DNA of 32,802 nucleotides, taken from NCBI GenBank assembly GCA_024685275.1, contig JAIKVY010000251.1, forward strand, positions 1 through 32,802, written 5' to 3'. Of this stretch, positions 16,487-24,640 are shown in pieces; position 1 is the first letter of the stretch, and the number at the start of each line of letters is the position of its first letter. The stretch comes from Clostridia bacterium. Its GTDB lineage: Bacteria > Bacillota > Clostridia > Christensenellales > DTU072. Both the position numbers and the translations under genes were made by a program. The notes under the pieces were generated by a model. That model was not told where the DNA came from. It did no database searches and saw nothing but the letters and a program-made list of their open reading frames with translations.

Positions 16487-16918
16487 TCAATATTTTCCCT
16501 TAATTATTGCATTTGCAGGAACATCCTTCGTGACTAAAGCCCCTGCTCCTATCATAGCATTTACACCTATAGTTATTCCAGGCAAAATAGTAGCATTTGC
16601 ACCTATTGAAGCACCTTTTTTTACAATCGTTTTTAACAAAACAAACTCTTTATTATGAGATTTTGGAAACTTATCATTACAGAAAGTTGCATTAGGTCCA
16701 ATAAAAACATCATCTTCAATTCTTAGCCCATCCCATATTTGAACGCCACATTTGATTGTAACATTATTTCCAATCACAACATCATTTTCAATAAAACAAT
16801 TAGCACAAATATTACAATTATCTCCAATTCTTGCATTTGGTAAAACAACAACAAATTGCCAAATGTTTGTATTATCCCCTATGTGAATACTTTGAACATC
16901 AGAAAGACTATGAATCAT
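16487..16918 (-). CDS. fdtC: dTDP-3-amino-3,6-dideoxyhexose N-acetyltransferase (FdtC/QdtC type)
   Basis: The 143-residue protein is a left-handed beta-helix acyltransferase with repeated hexapeptides (ARIGDN, VVIGNN, VFIGPN, ASIGAN, ITIGVN) and the [15 protein letters not shown] tail. It would transfer acetyl from acetyl-CoA to the 3-amino group of the dTDP-sugar made by the neighbouring aminotransferase. The ATG at 16918, behind GAGGAATAAT, begins one base after the aminotransferase stop, so the two are tightly coupled; an upstream TTG at 16930 would have no ribosome site. The family assignment rests on size, repeats and position next to FdtA- and FdtB-like genes. Fuc3N versus Qui3N specificity is not resolved. 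Confidence 0.82.
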   Translation of the reverse strand: MIHSLSDVQSIHIGDNTNIWQFVVVLPNARIGDNCNICANCFIENDVVIGNNVTIKCGVQIWDGLRIEDDVFIGPNATFCNDKFPKSHNKEFVLLKTIVKKGASIGANATILPGITIGVNAMIGAGALVTKDVPANAIIKGKY

Positions 16919-16919
16919 A

Positions 16920-18023
16920 TTATTCCTCAAAACAATTCAATTTTTCAATTATATAATTGACCTGCTCTTCCATCATGCCATAGTAAATTGGGATGGAGAG
17001 TTCACAAGCAGATATTTTCTCCGCAATAGGGAGTTCTCCCCTCTTTATACCTAGATCTTTATATGCTCCTTGTAAGTGCATAGGCGTTGGATAATGTTTA
17101 TTTGTTCCAATTCCATTTTCGTTTAAGAATTTCTCTAATTCATTACGTTTATCACAAAGTACTGCAAAAATGTGCCAAACATTCTTATATTCACCATTTG
17201 ATGGCTGTGGAAGAGTAATTAATGGATTTTTAATCTCATTAATATATATATTAGCTATACGGTCACGCTCAGCGTTCCACTTTTCTAGATTTTGTAATTT
17301 AACAGATAAGAATCCTGCTTGAAATTCATCAAGACGAGAATTTGTTCCTTTAACCTCGTGAACATATTTTATCTGTGAACCATAATTTCTTAACATACTA
17401 ACTTTATGTGCTAATTCATCATCATTTGTTACTACTGCCCCAGCATCTCCAAGAGCCCCAAGATTTTTGCCTGGATAAAAACTAAACCCAGCAATATCGC
17501 CTAGTGTTCCTATATTTCTACCTTTATACTTTGCACCATGAGCTTGAGCACAATCTTCAATTACTTTAAGATTATGTTTTTTTGCTATTGAATTAATCGC
17601 ATCCATATCCGCTGCTCTTCCATATAAGTGGACAGCAATTATTACCTTTGTTTTAGGAGTAATCTTTTTCTCAATTTCATCTGGATTAATATTAAATGTT
17701 GCTAACTCTGGCTCAACAAAAATAGGTGTCGCTCCAACATATGAAACAGCTAAAGCAGTAGCAATATAGGTATTTGATGGAACTATTACATCATCTCCAT
17801 TTCCTATTTCTAGAGCTCTCAGTGCTAGAATCAATGCATCTAAACCATTTCCACATCCTAGAACGTGTTTTGCCTTACAAAACGAAGCAAATTTAGTTTC
17901 AAACTCCTCAACTTCACGTCCAAGAATAAAATAATTTGCATCTAAAACTTTATTGAACTTTTCAACCAACTGCTCATGCAACTCGTTATGCATGGGTGCA
18001 AAATCCAAAAACGGTACTTTCAT
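16920..18023 (-). CDS. fdtB: dTDP-3-keto-6-deoxyhexose 3-aminotransferase (DegT/DnrJ/EryC1/StrS family)
   Basis: This is a 367-residue PLP-dependent sugar aminotransferase. Lys186 in [15 protein letters not shown] binds PLP, Asp157 in EDCAQAHGA holds the ring nitrogen, and PSNTYIATA is the usual early motif. Placed between FdtA- and FdtC-like genes, it should convert the dTDP-3-keto-6-deoxyhexose to the 3-amino sugar with glutamate as donor. Length and motifs are normal for FdtB/QdtB. The ATG at 18023 has only a weak GAGA before it, and 91 bp separate it from the fdtA stop. The product is passed to the coupled acetyltransferase. Confidence 0.88.
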   Translation of the reverse strand: MKVPFLDFAPMHNELHEQLVEKFNKVLDANYFILGREVEEFETKFASFCKAKHVLGCGNGLDALILALRALEIGNGDDVIVPSNTYIATALAVSYVGATPIFVEPELATFNINPDEIEKKITPKTKVIIAVHLYGRAADMDAINSIAKKHNLKVIEDCAQAHGAKYKGRNIGTLGDIAGFSFYPGKNLGALGDAGAVVTNDDELAHKVSMLRNYGSQIKYVHEVKGTNSRLDEFQAGFLSVKLQNLEKWNAERDRIANIYINEIKNPLITLPQPSNGEYKNVWHIFAVLCDKRNELEKFLNENGIGTNKHYPTPMHLQGAYKDLGIKRGELPIAEKISACELSIPIYYGMMEEQVNYIIEKLNCFEE

Positions 18024-18114
18024 TTATTCTCGTATAATACATTTAAGATTTAACTAGACCATTAACATAGTTAGATGTATTATCTCCTTTACTTAGTTTA
18101 TTTCCAAGTTTTGC

Positions 18115-18528
18115 TTAGGTATTAGGGATAGTCTTCTTTATCGATTCCAAGAAATCATTATATTTTCTTATATAGTCACTTTCCGAAAACTTCTCTGATG
18201 CAAGCACAAGCAATACCGCATCTTTTGAGAAATCAAATATTTCCCTCCAAACATTATGCCCGATATAAAGCCCTTTTGCTGGATTGTCAAGAAGAACTGT
18301 TTCTTGCTTCTTTCCGTCATCAAGCATAACTTTGAGTGATCCGTGAATCGCAATATACACCTGGAGCAAATCCTTGTGTGAGTGAAATCCTCTGTGTTTG
18401 TCGTCAGATACGTCATAGATATAATAAATGCGTTTTACTAAAAAAGGTATTTCTTTCTCATACTCAGCAACAATTAAACTTCCTCTATCATCTGCGTGAT
18501 TTTGAAATTGTATTATTTGTGTATCCAT
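18115..18528 (-). CDS. fdtA: dTDP-4-keto-6-deoxyglucose 3,4-ketoisomerase (FdtA/QdtA type)
   Basis: The 137-residue cupin (WxcM family) has RGFHSHK with His49 and His51, the catalytic pair of sugar 3,4-ketoisomerases, DDRGSL at the N-terminus, and GLYIGHNVWREIFDF. It moves the keto group of dTDP-4-keto-6-deoxyglucose to C3. Numbering from the ATG at 18528 (behind TGAGGAAAT) matches FdtA as I remember it. Arg15 is as in FdtA, but position 95 is Arg, as I recall for QdtA, so the stereochemical outcome at C4 is uncertain. It is the first gene of the leftward fdt operon. Its codon use looks somewhat richer in G+C than fdtB and fdtC. Confidence 0.85.
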   Translation of the reverse strand: MDTQIIQFQNHADDRGSLIVAEYEKEIPFLVKRIYYIYDVSDDKHRGFHSHKDLLQVYIAIHGSLKVMLDDGKKQETVLLDNPAKGLYIGHNVWREIFDFSKDAVLLVLASEKFSESDYIRKYNDFLESIKKTIPNT

Positions 18529-18548
18529 TATTTCCTCAATACTAAACA

Positions 18549-18566
18549 TATGCAATGTTTTGCATA
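18549..18566 (-). promoter_or_regulatory. Short perfect hairpin in the fdtA leader
   Basis: TATGCAA (18549-18555) and TTGCATA (18560-18566) are perfect complements around a 4-base loop. The hairpin sits inside the fdt leader about a dozen bases upstream of the fdtA ribosome site. It is followed by no T run, so it is not a terminator; it may be an operator or an mRNA-stability element. Confidence 0.35.
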
Positions 18567-18583
18567 ACTATTTATATAAGTTA

Positions 18584-18612
18584 ATAATACCACAATACCA
18601 TACTAAAAACAA
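18584..18612 (-). promoter_or_regulatory. Promoter of the leftward fdtA-fdtB-fdtC operon
   Basis: On the minus strand TTGTTT (18612-18607) stands 17 bases from TATTAT (18589-18584). The -10 box is preceded by TGG, making it an extended -10. The start would be near 18577, leaving a leader of about 50 nt. Confidence 0.55.
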
Positions 18613-18663
18613 ACTAATATTTATGCATATTTATTTGTTCATATTCATTTTTCCCTTTTTAAA

Positions 18664-18692
18664 TTGACTCATAAGTATATCGATGATATACT
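18664..18692 (+). promoter_or_regulatory. rmlA promoter with overlapping palindromic operator
   Basis: TTGACT (18664-18669) and TATACT (18687-18692) are 17 bases apart. The perfect inverted repeat AGTATATC/GATATACT (18674-18681 and 18685-18692, three-base centre) fills the spacer and covers the -10 box. A repressor bound there would block RNA polymerase. Confidence 0.65.
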
Positions 18693-18730
18693 AAACATGA
18701 AAAAACATTATTTACAAGAGAGGTTTTATT

Positions 18731-19618
18731 GTGAAAGGAATTGTATTAGCTGGTGGGTCAGGAACAAGATTATATCCATTGACATTAGTAACATCTAAAC
18801 AACTATTACCAATATATGACAAACCAATGATTTACTACCCAATTTCAGTTTTAATGCTTGCTGGAATAAGAGATATTTTAATTATTTCAACCGAAAAAGA
18901 TATACCTAATTTTCAACGTTTGCTTGGAGATGGTAAAGCATATGGGTTAAATTTAAGTTATAAGGTTCAACCTAGTCCAGATGGACTAGCTCAAGCATTC
19001 TTATTAGGCGAAGAATTTATTAATGGTGAACCATGTGCAATGATTTTAGGCGATAATCTGTTTTATGGTAGTGGACTTAGCCAAAAATTATTAAAAGCTA
19101 AGAAAGCAGCATATAAAGGACACTCTACTATTTTTGGTTATTATGTAAATAATCCTGAAGATTTTGGAGTTATAGAATTTGATAGTAAAAATAGAGTTCT
19201 ATCTTTAGAAGAAAAACCAGACGATCCTAAATCAAACTATATTGCAACAGGCCTTTATTTTTACAGTAAAGATGTTGTAGAAAAAGCAAAATTGGTTAAA
19301 CCTTCAGAAAGAAATGAACTAGAAATAACAGATTTGAATAAATTATATATCGAAGAAGGACGATTAGATTTAGAACTTTTAGGTAGAGGGTATGCATGGA
19401 TGGATGCTGGAACTATGGATAGTTTATATGAAGCATCATCTTTTGTAAGAATTCTTGAAGATAGACAAGGAATTCAAGTTGCTGCTCTAGAAGAAATTGC
19501 ATTTTATAACAAATGGATTACAAAGCAAGAATTAAGAAAAGCAGTTGAAAAACATGGAAAATCACTATATGGTGAGCACTTATCTAGAGTTTTAGGAAAA
19601 AAATTAAAACATAATTAA
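18731..19618 (+). CDS. rmlA: Glucose-1-phosphate thymidylyltransferase
   Basis: The 295-residue protein is a typical RmlA: GIVLAGGSGTRLYPLT at the N-terminus binds dTTP, SKQLLPIYDKPMIYYPIS follows, and EEKPDDPKSNYIATGLYFY and WMDAGTMDSLYEAS lie further on. It makes dTDP-glucose from glucose 1-phosphate and dTTP, the first step for every dTDP-deoxysugar in the cluster. The start is GTG at 18731 behind AGAGAGG. It is transcribed divergently from fdtABC and is followed after 11 bp by rmlB. Confidence 0.95.
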   Translation: MKGIVLAGGSGTRLYPLTLVTSKQLLPIYDKPMIYYPISVLMLAGIRDILIISTEKDIPNFQRLLGDGKAYGLNLSYKVQPSPDGLAQAFLLGEEFINGEPCAMILGDNLFYGSGLSQKLLKAKKAAYKGHSTIFGYYVNNPEDFGVIEFDSKNRVLSLEEKPDDPKSNYIATGLYFYSKDVVEKAKLVKPSERNELEITDLNKLYIEEGRLDLELLGRGYAWMDAGTMDSLYEASSFVRILEDRQGIQVAALEEIAFYNKWITKQELRKAVEKHGKSLYGEHLSRVLGKKLKHN

Positions 19619-19629
19619 TTGAGGTATTT

Positions 19630-20643
19630 ATGAAAATTTTTGTTACTGGCGGAGCTGGTTTTATTGGAAGCAATTTTATTTTTTATATGCTAAAACAGCA
19701 TCCAGATTATAAAATAGTTTGCTTAGATAGTTTAACATATGCTGGCAACTTAATGACCCTTATACCCGCTTTTGATAACCCAAACTTTAGTTTTGTAAAA
19801 ATAGATATAACAAATAGAGCTGGTATATATAATCTGTTTGAAAAAGAAAATCCAGATGTTGTTGTAAATTTTGCCGCAGAAAGTCACGTTGATCGTTCTA
19901 TTGTTAACCCTGAAATATTTCTTCAAACTAATATTCTTGGAACACAAGTTCTCATGGATGCTTGTAGAAAATTTGGGACTAAACGTTTTCATCAAGTTTC
20001 AACTGATGAAGTATATGGAGATTTGCCACTTGATAGACCTGATTTATTCTTTACTGAGTCAACTCCATTACACACTTCAAGCCCATATTCAGCATCTAAA
20101 GCCTCTGCTGATTTGTTAGTATTAGCATATATTCGTACATATAAATTATCTGCAACAATCTCACGTTGCTCAAATAATTATGGACCATATCAATTCCCTG
20201 AAAAATTAATTCCTCTAATGATTAGTAATGCTCAAAAGAATATTCCTCTTCCTGTATATGGAGATGGTTTAAATGTTAGAGATTGGCTATATGTTGAAGA
20301 TCATTGTGCAGCAATTGATTTAATTCTCGAAAAAGGAAAAATTGGAGAAGTATATAATATTGGTGGACATAATGAAAAAAATAATCTTGATGTTGTTAAA
20401 ACCATAATAAAATATGTAGGAAAAGGAGAAATAACCTTTGTTAAAGATAGAGCTGGACATGATAGAAGATATGCCATTAATCCAAACAAAATTCATACAG
20501 AACTTGGTTGGCTTCCAGCAACATCATTCGATGTTGGAATAAAGAAAACTATTGAATGGTATCTAAATAATAACGAATGGTTAAGTAACATTAGTTCTGG
20601 AAAATATTTAGAATATTACGATAAGTATTATGCAAAAAAATGA
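19630..20643 (+). CDS. rmlB: dTDP-glucose 4,6-dehydratase
   Basis: The 337-residue extended SDR has TGGAGFIGSNF at 6-16, FAAESHVDRSI, STDEVYGDL with the catalytic Asp-Glu pair, and YSASKASAD with the Tyr-Lys pair. All are hallmarks of RmlB, which turns dTDP-glucose into dTDP-4-keto-6-deoxyglucose, the substrate of the FdtA-type isomerase on the other strand. GAGG precedes the ATG. The 3' end overlaps the next glycosyltransferase gene by 14 bp. No rmlC or rmlD follows, so dTDP-rhamnose would not be made from genes in this window. Confidence 0.95.
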   Translation: MKIFVTGGAGFIGSNFIFYMLKQHPDYKIVCLDSLTYAGNLMTLIPAFDNPNFSFVKIDITNRAGIYNLFEKENPDVVVNFAAESHVDRSIVNPEIFLQTNILGTQVLMDACRKFGTKRFHQVSTDEVYGDLPLDRPDLFFTESTPLHTSSPYSASKASADLLVLAYIRTYKLSATISRCSNNYGPYQFPEKLIPLMISNAQKNIPLPVYGDGLNVRDWLYVEDHCAAIDLILEKGKIGEVYNIGGHNEKNNLDVVKTIIKYVGKGEITFVKDRAGHDRRYAINPNKIHTELGWLPATSFDVGIKKTIEWYLNNNEWLSNISSGKYLEYYDKYYAKK

Positions 20644-21592
20644 TAATACTCCATTAATCACCGTTATAACGCCCTACTATAATAGTGAAAACACTTTTTT
20701 TTCATCACTAGATTCTATATTAAGTCAAACATATTCTAATATCCAATTCATCCTAGTAAATGATGGTTCTATTTCATTTGATGAATTAAATATAAAAAAA
20801 TATTTAAACTCTCATAAAAAAGAAAATATAAAAGAATACTCTATCATTTCATACCAACAAAATTTAGGAACTGTAAAAGCATTAAATAAAGCATTAAAAG
20901 TTGCAAAAGGCGAATATATATTTACTTTAGGTGCTGATGATGAATTCTATGATGAAAATGTTTTAACGGATTGGGTAAATGAATTTATTAAAACAAATGC
21001 GAAAGTAATTACTGCAAAACGTGCTGTATATGATAGTACAATGTCTAAAGAAAAATATATCGCCCCTAGCAAAGATCATATTAATATGATAAGCACTTTG
21101 TCTCCTACTGAATTATTAGAACAAATGGAAGGATTTAATTTTATTTTTTCCTCTTGTACTTCATACAAAAAAGAATGTTATGATCTTGCAGGCGGATTAG
21201 ATGAAAGGTATAGATTAATAGAAGATTATCCACTGAATGTAAAATTACTAAGAAATAATATACATTTTATTTTCTTTGACAGAATAGTTGTTAAATATAG
21301 ATTGGGAGGAATAAGTAACTTTACTAATATGAACAAATCATATTTGAATGAAGAACATCAAATATTTAAAAATGAAATACTTCACTATTCAACAAATAAA
21401 CTTAAAGCTTATAAAAAATATTTAAAATGGCGTAACTCAATCATTCTTAAACGCGATCTTACTAAATTTAGACAAAAATATAATCCATCTGCTTCTTTAT
21501 CAAATAAAATAAAATATAGAATAAGAGTTCTCTTTTCGCATCCTTTATATGTTATTTATTATATTTACAACATTTTGAAAAAGAAAAAATAG
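20630..21592 (+). CDS. GT2 family glycosyltransferase
   Basis: The 320-residue protein has a GT-A fold of family 2: LITVITPYYNSENTFF, then ILVNDGS, LGADDEFYDEN as the metal-binding DD site, and LDERYRLIEDYPLN near 195. It would add one sugar, perhaps the 3-acetamido-3,6-dideoxyhexose, to the lipid-linked repeat unit. There is no membrane segment; the very basic C-terminus may bind the membrane. The ATG at 20630 lies inside rmlB, and the overlap suggests translational coupling. The gene ends nine bases before the convergent rloB stop with no terminator between. Confidence 0.85.
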   Translation: MQKNDNTPLITVITPYYNSENTFFSSLDSILSQTYSNIQFILVNDGSISFDELNIKKYLNSHKKENIKEYSIISYQQNLGTVKALNKALKVAKGEYIFTLGADDEFYDENVLTDWVNEFIKTNAKVITAKRAVYDSTMSKEKYIAPSKDHINMISTLSPTELLEQMEGFNFIFSSCTSYKKECYDLAGGLDERYRLIEDYPLNVKLLRNNIHFIFFDRIVVKYRLGGISNFTNMNKSYLNEEHQIFKNEILHYSTNKLKAYKKYLKWRNSIILKRDLTKFRQKYNPSASLSNKIKYRIRVLFSHPLYVIYYIYNILKKKK

Positions 21593-21600
21593 ATTATTAT

Positions 21601-22236
21601 TTACTTATTTGTCAATTTTAATGCTTCTATTAGCATAAAAACATTTGTACTTGAATTCCATTCCCAAATCTTATACTCACAATTGTTTGTGTTCTTTTTA
21701 TTACTTTGACTATCCGCTTCTTTAGTCCACTTTTGATATACGATTTTAGAATACAAAACAGCTGTATCATATTTGTTTATAAAATACTTTTTTAACAAAT
21801 CTCTATCTGTCTTATCATATTTCAAACCTTTCTTTTCATTATCTAGTATTTTATCCATTTCTTTTATTAGTTCTTTGTTATTCATATGCTTTTCACATTT
21901 AATATAGTGTGAAATTAACCATACTTCAAATGCCATATTAGAATAAGCATACTTAACTCCAGATTTTTTAGCTTCATTAATAGCTTTAATCAACCTGTTA
22001 TCTTCAAATGTATTATCTATATCAAATACTACCCACACTTGATTAGATTGCTTCAAATATTGTTTAGCCCTATTGACTAGTCCTAGTGGATCGCAATTAT
22101 CATATTTTACTTGAACATCAAACATACTTTTCTTTGATTTAATTAATTCAAAATAATTTTTCTCTGTTTGCTCTCCATTTGTTAATATGTAAAATTCTTT
22201 CCTTTGATTACTAGAATTAACATTTTTTCTTCCCAT
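21601..22236 (-). CDS. rloB: RloB-like protein, partner of an AAA ATPase
   Basis: The 211-residue protein is of the RloB family: an N-terminal YILTNGEQTEKNYF with GEQTE at 21-25, VWVVFDIDNT with Asp72 and Asp74, and SNMAFEVWLISHY near 100. The Glu and Asp-x-Asp pattern is like a Toprim-type metal site, so a nuclease role is likely but unproven. RloB follows an ABC-type ATPase in RloAB and AbiL-type phage-defence modules, as here. GAGG inside the last codons of the ATPase gene serves as ribosome site, and the gap between the genes is only six bases, so the proteins are made together. Confidence 0.85.
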   Translation of the reverse strand: MGRKNVNSSNQRKEFYILTNGEQTEKNYFELIKSKKSMFDVQVKYDNCDPLGLVNRAKQYLKQSNQVWVVFDIDNTFEDNRLIKAINEAKKSGVKYAYSNMAFEVWLISHYIKCEKHMNNKELIKEMDKILDNEKKGLKYDKTDRDLLKKYFINKYDTAVLYSKIVYQKWTKEADSQSNKKNTNNCEYKIWEWNSSTNVFMLIEALKLTNK

Positions 22237-22242
22237 ATTTGA

Positions 22243-23541
22243 TTATCCTCTCATATCTGGTAGTTTTGAATAAAAACCTGCTAAATACTTTTTGCTAAAT
22301 AAATCAGATTTTCTAACATTTTTAAAATCTGTTAAAGGAAATAGTTTACTTTCACCATATTCATCTTTAGTAGTAAAATATATTTGATCTCTTCTTAAAT
22401 CCTCATCCATTAATAAAGTGTTATGCGCCGTACATATTAATTGAGCATTATTTGGGTTTTTATTAATTGAATTAAAAATCCTTTGTAAATAATCAGCAAC
22501 TAAAAAATGTAGTTTTGAGTCTATTTCATCAATAAAAATAACATAACCTTTATCTAATGCCACCAAAATCCAACCTAAATAACATAATAATCTAATTGTC
22601 CCTTCAGAATGAAAACCAACATCCTTAAATAATTCAATTACTTTGTGCCCTACTGTATTATTTTTCTTCTCGTCATACACATTAAAAGATGTTTTCATAT
22701 CAATGTTAAATAAATTACTTTCTTCTTGCTTTATTTGTCCACTTGCAAATGTTGGATTAATCTGCATCTGAGCATTTAATTTCATCACATCATTAAAATC
22801 ATTCATATTTGCTATTTTATCTTTTTTTACTTCCATTTTTGTTATCCCAATATCAGCTTGTTTTAATATATCCAATGCTTGATTAAGATATTTCCCATTT
22901 TCTAAAGTATATATATCCAAGCTATTTGCTTGATTTTCAAACACAATATATAAATGACTAAACCATGTTAATACATCTGTTAACGAATCTTTTATATCTA
23001 TATTAAAATTGTTACCTACAGACAAGAAAAGTGAATATTGTCCTATATTTATTAACTTAGTCGCTTGTTTATCTAAACCAACTATTTCTATATTGTTCTC
23101 TTCTCTCTTAAATATATTTTTTATTCTTTCAACTCTTTTATCTAGCCACTCTCTCTTAATTTTCCCTTCACAAATTGTAAAACCATATCGATAATAAATA
23201 TTATTCTGTATAAACTCTACCTCATACAAACTTTCTTCTTTGTTAGCATTTTTGAAAAATGAAAAATACTCATTATTTTGAACTATAGGCATTTGTGACG
23301 CAGAGTATAGTATTACATTTTTCATGTATGAAATAGCCTTTATAACATTAGATTTCCCTGATGCGTTTGCACCAAAAATGATTGCTGATTTTATTAATTC
23401 ATCATCACCTTTTGGCATAACTGAATCTGGGGTTTTGAATGTGTTTAATTCACTAAATTCACTGTCTTTAACAGCTTGCATATTCAATTCATTCTCACTA
23501 AAAAAAGACCTACAATTTTTAAATCTAAAATTTACTAACAT
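22243..23541 (-). CDS. RloA-like ABC-type AAA ATPase
   Basis: The 432-residue ATPase has Walker A GANASGKSN at 57-65, Walker B VIFIDEID at about 334-341, and the switch LICTAHNT just after, within an AAA_15/AAA_21-type SMC-like fold. The tail LFSKKYLAGFYSKLP is shared with the second ATPase of the window (28225-29463). It would sense phage infection or DNA and drive the RloB effector. GTGAGGAAAA precedes the ATG. The gene has its own strong promoter (23577-23605) and forms a two-gene operon with rloB. Assignment to defence is by family and pairing, not by direct evidence. Confidence 0.85.
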   Translation of the reverse strand: MLVNFRFKNCRSFFSENELNMQAVKDSEFSELNTFKTPDSVMPKGDDELIKSAIIFGANASGKSNVIKAISYMKNVILYSASQMPIVQNNEYFSFFKNANKEESLYEVEFIQNNIYYRYGFTICEGKIKREWLDKRVERIKNIFKREENNIEIVGLDKQATKLINIGQYSLFLSVGNNFNIDIKDSLTDVLTWFSHLYIVFENQANSLDIYTLENGKYLNQALDILKQADIGITKMEVKKDKIANMNDFNDVMKLNAQMQINPTFASGQIKQEESNLFNIDMKTSFNVYDEKKNNTVGHKVIELFKDVGFHSEGTIRLLCYLGWILVALDKGYVIFIDEIDSKLHFLVADYLQRIFNSINKNPNNAQLICTAHNTLLMDEDLRRDQIYFTTKDEYGESKLFPLTDFKNVRKSDLFSKKYLAGFYSKLPDMRG

Positions 23542-23576
23542 TTTTCCTCACCTATTTTTCAATGATTATATAGTAT

Positions 23577-23605
23577 ATGATAATAAGTTGGCGCCATTTT
23601 GTCAA
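23577..23605 (-). promoter_or_regulatory. Strong promoter of the first ATPase-rloB operon with TGGCGCCA site
   Basis: On the minus strand a perfect TTGACA (23605-23600) lies 17 bases from TATCAT (23582-23577). The G+C-rich palindrome TGGCGCCA (23589-23596) sits in the spacer, and a related ATGGCGTC lies just upstream of the -35 box. In such A+T-rich DNA this stands out and may be a repressor site. Confidence 0.6.
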
Positions 23606-23708
23606 GCTAAGACGCCATATTTGCACATTTTTTGCAAATCATGCTTCTTATGTGTTCATATTTTATGAGTTTGTATCAAAAATTTATAATTTAGCAATAA
23701 TTTAACTT

Positions 23709-24536
23709 TTAAATATTCTCATCAAACCAAGGTTTTGCTAGCATGTAGATTTTAGAGCCATTTTTGGATATGTAACTTGAATGGGTTGCCCATTTAATTA
23801 TAGCAATCTTGCTAGATTCTATATTCTTATGTATATACACTGAATCCGATAATGGCATTATATCAAACTCCGCTGCTACTATGTAAGTTGGAACTTTGAT
23901 TTTTGCTAAAAATTCTGGTGTAAAATTTGGGAGTTCTAACATTAAATCATTTAGTTTATCATACCTAATCTTATTCATTATTTTAACTCCCCATGTAAAA
24001 TAAAATTTGAATTTACTTGGATGAGAATTAGCTCCACAAGACATTACTGCTTTTATTGAATCAGGATAATTTGATGCAAGAGATAACGCAACTATTCCAC
24101 CATCACTATGCCCTAATACAAATGGTTTAACTGATAATTTTAAAGAAATAAATTCATACACATCTTTAGACATCAAATCATATGTTATTACGCCTGGATC
24201 TGAACTTTTCCCTTGGCAACGACTATCTAAACAATATACTGAATAATCATTAGCTAAGTATTGAGCAAGTTCTTTTAGTGAATCACAACTACCGCCATTT
24301 CCATGTATTAATATTATTGGTTGTTCTCCGCTGCCGTATTTAACATAGTGCATCTTTATATCTGTTAATTGAACATGATCATCCTCTACCGCTTCTTGCT
24401 TTTGGGGTATATTACTAGGTCTTAATGATATTAAATTATATTTTTTTGAACGCATATGTATTAGTCCAACATTAATAGCTATTAGTATTGCTATTATAAC
24501 CAGTGTTAATAAACCTATTAATAAAACTCTCTTCAT
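23709..24536 (-). CDS. Membrane-anchored alpha/beta hydrolase
   Basis: A single N-terminal membrane helix (residues 4-26) is followed by an alpha/beta-hydrolase fold. LIHGNGGS near 77-83 forms the oxyanion region, GHSDGG at 142-147 carries nucleophile Ser144, and Asp in AAEFDIMPL and His in WATHSSY complete the triad. The catalytic domain probably faces the outside. The substrate is unknown; the sequence suggests a small ester or lactone hydrolase. A weak AGG precedes the ATG. It stands alone between the first defence operon and the divergent MBL gene. Confidence 0.82.
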   Translation of the reverse strand: MKRVLLIGLLTLVIIAILIAINVGLIHMRSKKYNLISLRPSNIPQKQEAVEDDHVQLTDIKMHYVKYGSGEQPIILIHGNGGSCDSLKELAQYLANDYSVYCLDSRCQGKSSDPGVITYDLMSKDVYEFISLKLSVKPFVLGHSDGGIVALSLASNYPDSIKAVMSCGANSHPSKFKFYFTWGVKIMNKIRYDKLNDLMLELPNFTPEFLAKIKVPTYIVAAEFDIMPLSDSVYIHKNIESSKIAIIKWATHSSYISKNGSKIYMLAKPWFDENI

Positions 24537-24640
24537 CTTTACCTATTCTAAAGTATATCACACAAATATATTTTAAAAAATATTTATATTTATATTCTTT
24601 TTTGTTAATATAAAAATATATACAAACTTTGGAGAAAAAT

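Noticed and set aside
18731..20643. dTDP-L-rhamnose operon
   Set aside because: rmlA and rmlB are present but rmlC and rmlD are not; FdtA-, FdtB- and FdtC-type genes on the other strand take the intermediate elsewhere.
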